7,837 nucleotides of DNA from Actinomycetota bacterium (GTDB lineage: Bacteria; Actinomycetota; Actinomycetes; Nanopelagicales; Nanopelagicaceae): the NCBI GenBank assembly GCA_009702845.1, contig WLHG01000042.1, positions 1 to 7,837 of the forward strand, in the 5' to 3' direction. Below, in pieces: positions 6,247 to 7,837 of the stretch. Every line of letters starts with the position of its first letter. Positions within the stretch are counted from its first letter, which is position 1. The translations under genes and the position numbers were made by a program. The notes beneath the pieces are model-generated. The model was not told where the DNA came from, made no database searches, and was given only the letters and a program-made list of their open reading frames with translations.

Positions 6247-7092
6247 ATGACATTTGAAGCGCTCAAGCAGATGAAACGAATGAAGGTTAAGTTTCGTGGT
6301 TCGGCTTCGCTAATTCTTCTCCTAGGAACACTAGCAATATTCTTACTCGCAAATGTTTTGTCGCCCTATGGACCAAACGAAATCGGGGTTGGAGACCACT
6401 TTGCGCCTCCCTCCGGAGCGCACCTGTTCGGTACCGATAACTTGGGTAGAGACTTACTCTCACGCATACTTTTCGGTGGACGCATAACAGTACTTATTGC
6501 ACTCGGAGCTACTTCCATTGCACTTATTCTTGGCAGTGCGTGGGGGATATTGGCAGGTATTCGTGGCGGGTGGATTGATGAATTCTTGATGCGAACAGCT
6601 GATGCACTTATGGCCGTTCCTCTCATTCTATTCGCACTATTTTGTATTTCAGCTTTAGGATCAAGCGTTGCCTCCCTAATCCTGGTTGCAGGAATTTTAC
6701 TCTCGCCTTCAACTGCAAGGATGGCGCGAAGTGCGGTCAAAGCCGAACTAGCTTCACCATATGTGGTTTCGGCAGTGGCATCAGGGTTTTCAAAAGTGCG
6801 CCTGGTATGGAACGAAGTGATGGTCAACATTGCTCCTCAATTACTCGTTCAAATAAGTATTAACGCTGCTTCAGCCGTCATGCTAGAGGCCACACTAAGT
6901 TTTGTGGGATTTGGGCTTCAACCACCTAATGCTTCCCTGGGCACTCTCATCCTTCAGGGATACGCACAAATTTACAATTCAATTTGGTTTGTCCTATTTC
7001 CTGTGATTACGGTGATGATGACAATATTAGTTTTCAATAACTACGGTGAGCAATTGCGATTATCGCTGGATTCAAAGAGATCATCTTCATGA
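6247..7092 (+). CDS. DppC/OppC-type ABC permease
   Basis: Second membrane subunit, 281 residues, pairing with the DppB-type protein to form the channel. TM1 is at about 19-40, followed by the family signature HLFGTDNLGRDLLSRILFGG (59-78). Five more hydrophobic segments follow. The C-terminal EATLSFVGFGLQPPNASLG is characteristic of DppC. The coupling loop at about 171-203 is divergent: PYVVSAVASGF stands where EAA-x3-G is usual, and NEVMVNIAP replaces the common RHILPN. ATG 6247 lies four bases after the previous stop with no strong SD, which suggests translational coupling; ATG 6271 and 6280 are later alternatives. The stop overlaps the ATPase start (ATGA at 7089-7092). Confidence 0.92.
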   Translation: MTFEALKQMKRMKVKFRGSASLILLLGTLAIFLLANVLSPYGPNEIGVGDHFAPPSGAHLFGTDNLGRDLLSRILFGGRITVLIALGATSIALILGSAWGILAGIRGGWIDEFLMRTADALMAVPLILFALFCISALGSSVASLILVAGILLSPSTARMARSAVKAELASPYVVSAVASGFSKVRLVWNEVMVNIAPQLLVQISINAASAVMLEATLSFVGFGLQPPNASLGTLILQGYAQIYNSIWFVLFPVITVMMTILVFNNYGEQLRLSLDSKRSSS

Positions 7093-7837
7093 GCGATGTA
7101 CTGAGAGTAGAGAATCTAACCGTTACGGTTCCATCCTTTGAAGGTGCCGTACCAGCCGTCGACGATATTTCATTCACAATTCCAACAGGTACCAAAGTGG
7201 CACTTGTTGGCGAATCAGGAAGCGGAAAGTCCTTAACTGCCTTCTCAATCATGCGATTGGTTGATCATCCAGTCAAGATACAAACTGGCAAGATTTGGTT
7301 GGGTGATCGTGAAATATCCTCCTTGACGGATAAAGAGTTTAGAACTATTCGGGGCGCCGAGATTGCGATGATTTATCAAGATCCCATGTCGACGCTTAAT
7401 CCCATAATGAGGGTGGGGCGACAAATTATTGAGTCAATCCAGCTCTATTCGGACGTCAGTACGAAGGCAGCAAAAGTAAGAGCACTTGAACTCTTGAATG
7501 ACGTTGGGATTCTTGATCCCGAGAAAAGTCTTAACTCCTACCCATTTGAAATGTCCGGAGGGATGCTTCAAAGGTCGGTCATTGCAATGGCCCTGAGTGG
7601 AAGTCCAAAGCTTCTAATTGCAGACGAGGCCACAACCGCCCTTGACGTTACAACGCAGGCTCGAGTCCTTGATCTAGTTGATAAATTGGCGGTAGAGCGA
7701 AATCTATCCGTGTTATTGATAACCCATGATCTAGGTGTAGCGGCTCAGTTTGCTGATGAAGTTATGGTGATGTATGACGGTCGAATTGTTGAAAAAGGCT
7801 CTGTCCGTCAAGTTTTTACCCGTCCTATGCATCCATA
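7089..7837 (+). CDS. DppD/OppD-type ABC ATPase, N-terminal part (3' end outside window)
   Basis: Cytoplasmic ATPase that powers the importer; 249 codons are visible and the frame is open at the window edge. The protein reads MSDVLRVENLTVTVPSFEG, then Walker A GESGSGKS (41-48), Q-loop IYQDPMSTLNP (Gln97), signature MSGGMLQR (155-162), Walker B LLIADEATTALD (175-186) and H-loop His213 in LLITHDLG. Two small departures from family consensus are Leu160, where the signature usually has Arg (SGGMRQR), and Ala181 after the catalytic Glu180, where Pro is usual. All catalytic residues are present. The window ends at TRPMHPY, which normally leads into the DppD/OppD C-terminal region with its Cys-rich motif. 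It starts inside the DppC-type stop (ATGA overlap). A DppF-type partner is expected next. Confidence 0.93.
   Translation, partial: MSDVLRVENLTVTVPSFEGAVPAVDDISFTIPTGTKVALVGESGSGKSLTAFSIMRLVDHPVKIQTGKIWLGDREISSLTDKEFRTIRGAEIAMIYQDPMSTLNPIMRVGRQIIESIQLYSDVSTKAAKVRALELLNDVGILDPEKSLNSYPFEMSGGMLQRSVIAMALSGSPKLLIADEATTALDVTTQARVLDLVDKLAVERNLSVLLITHDLGVAAQFADEVMVMYDGRIVEKGSVRQVFTRPMHP

Noticed and set aside
6366..6830. A 154-codon open frame on the minus strand inside the DppC-type permease gene.
   Set aside because: It lies wholly antisense to a well-supported conserved gene, its composition is the usual Ser/Arg/Pro-rich shadow, and it has no convincing SD or family resemblance.

Overview
The window looks like bacterial chromosome of moderate GC (judged by eye). 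Genes are tightly packed, with sigma-70-like promoters and Shine-Dalgarno (SD) sites in front of GTG and ATG starts. I see no rRNA, tRNA, CRISPR array or insertion sequence. Gene style and the ppdK neighbour would suit a streamlined actinobacterium such as the freshwater Nanopelagicales type. That is a guess from general impression; nothing here fixes the taxon.

Left end (1-846, +): the C-terminal third of pyruvate phosphate dikinase (ppdK), cut by the window edge. It is a central-carbon gene with no evident link to what follows. A short gap holds a good promoter (TTGACA-N17-TACCCT) for the next gene.

Middle (967-1824, +): a GAF-like sensor fused to a LuxR-type DNA-binding domain. It converges on a zinc amidohydrolase of the N-acyl-D-amino-acid deacylase family (1826-3424, -). 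The two stop codons are one base apart and sit inside a small palindrome.

Right part (3709-7837, +): transcribed divergently from the deacylase is an ABC importer of the peptide (Dpp/Opp) class. It encodes a secreted solute-binding protein, a DppB-type permease, a DppC-type permease and a DppD-type ATPase cut by the window end. The last genes are tightly coupled (4-base gap, then a 4-base ATGA overlap). A second ATPase (DppF type) is expected beyond the edge.

The 284-base divergent region between deacylase and transporter is the most information-rich non-coding part. It holds candidate promoters for both directions, a 16-base perfect-armed palindrome (TTTTCA-CCCC-TGAAAA), repeated AGGGGT boxes, a near-perfect direct repeat, and a possible 49-codon upstream reading frame that overlaps the deacylase start.

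Working model (inference): the importer brings in a peptide-like or N-acylated D-amino-acid compound, for example from cell-wall turnover. The deacylase then frees the D-amino acid, and the GAF-LuxR protein may control the locus. Each family is known; the regulatory architecture is what deserves checking.
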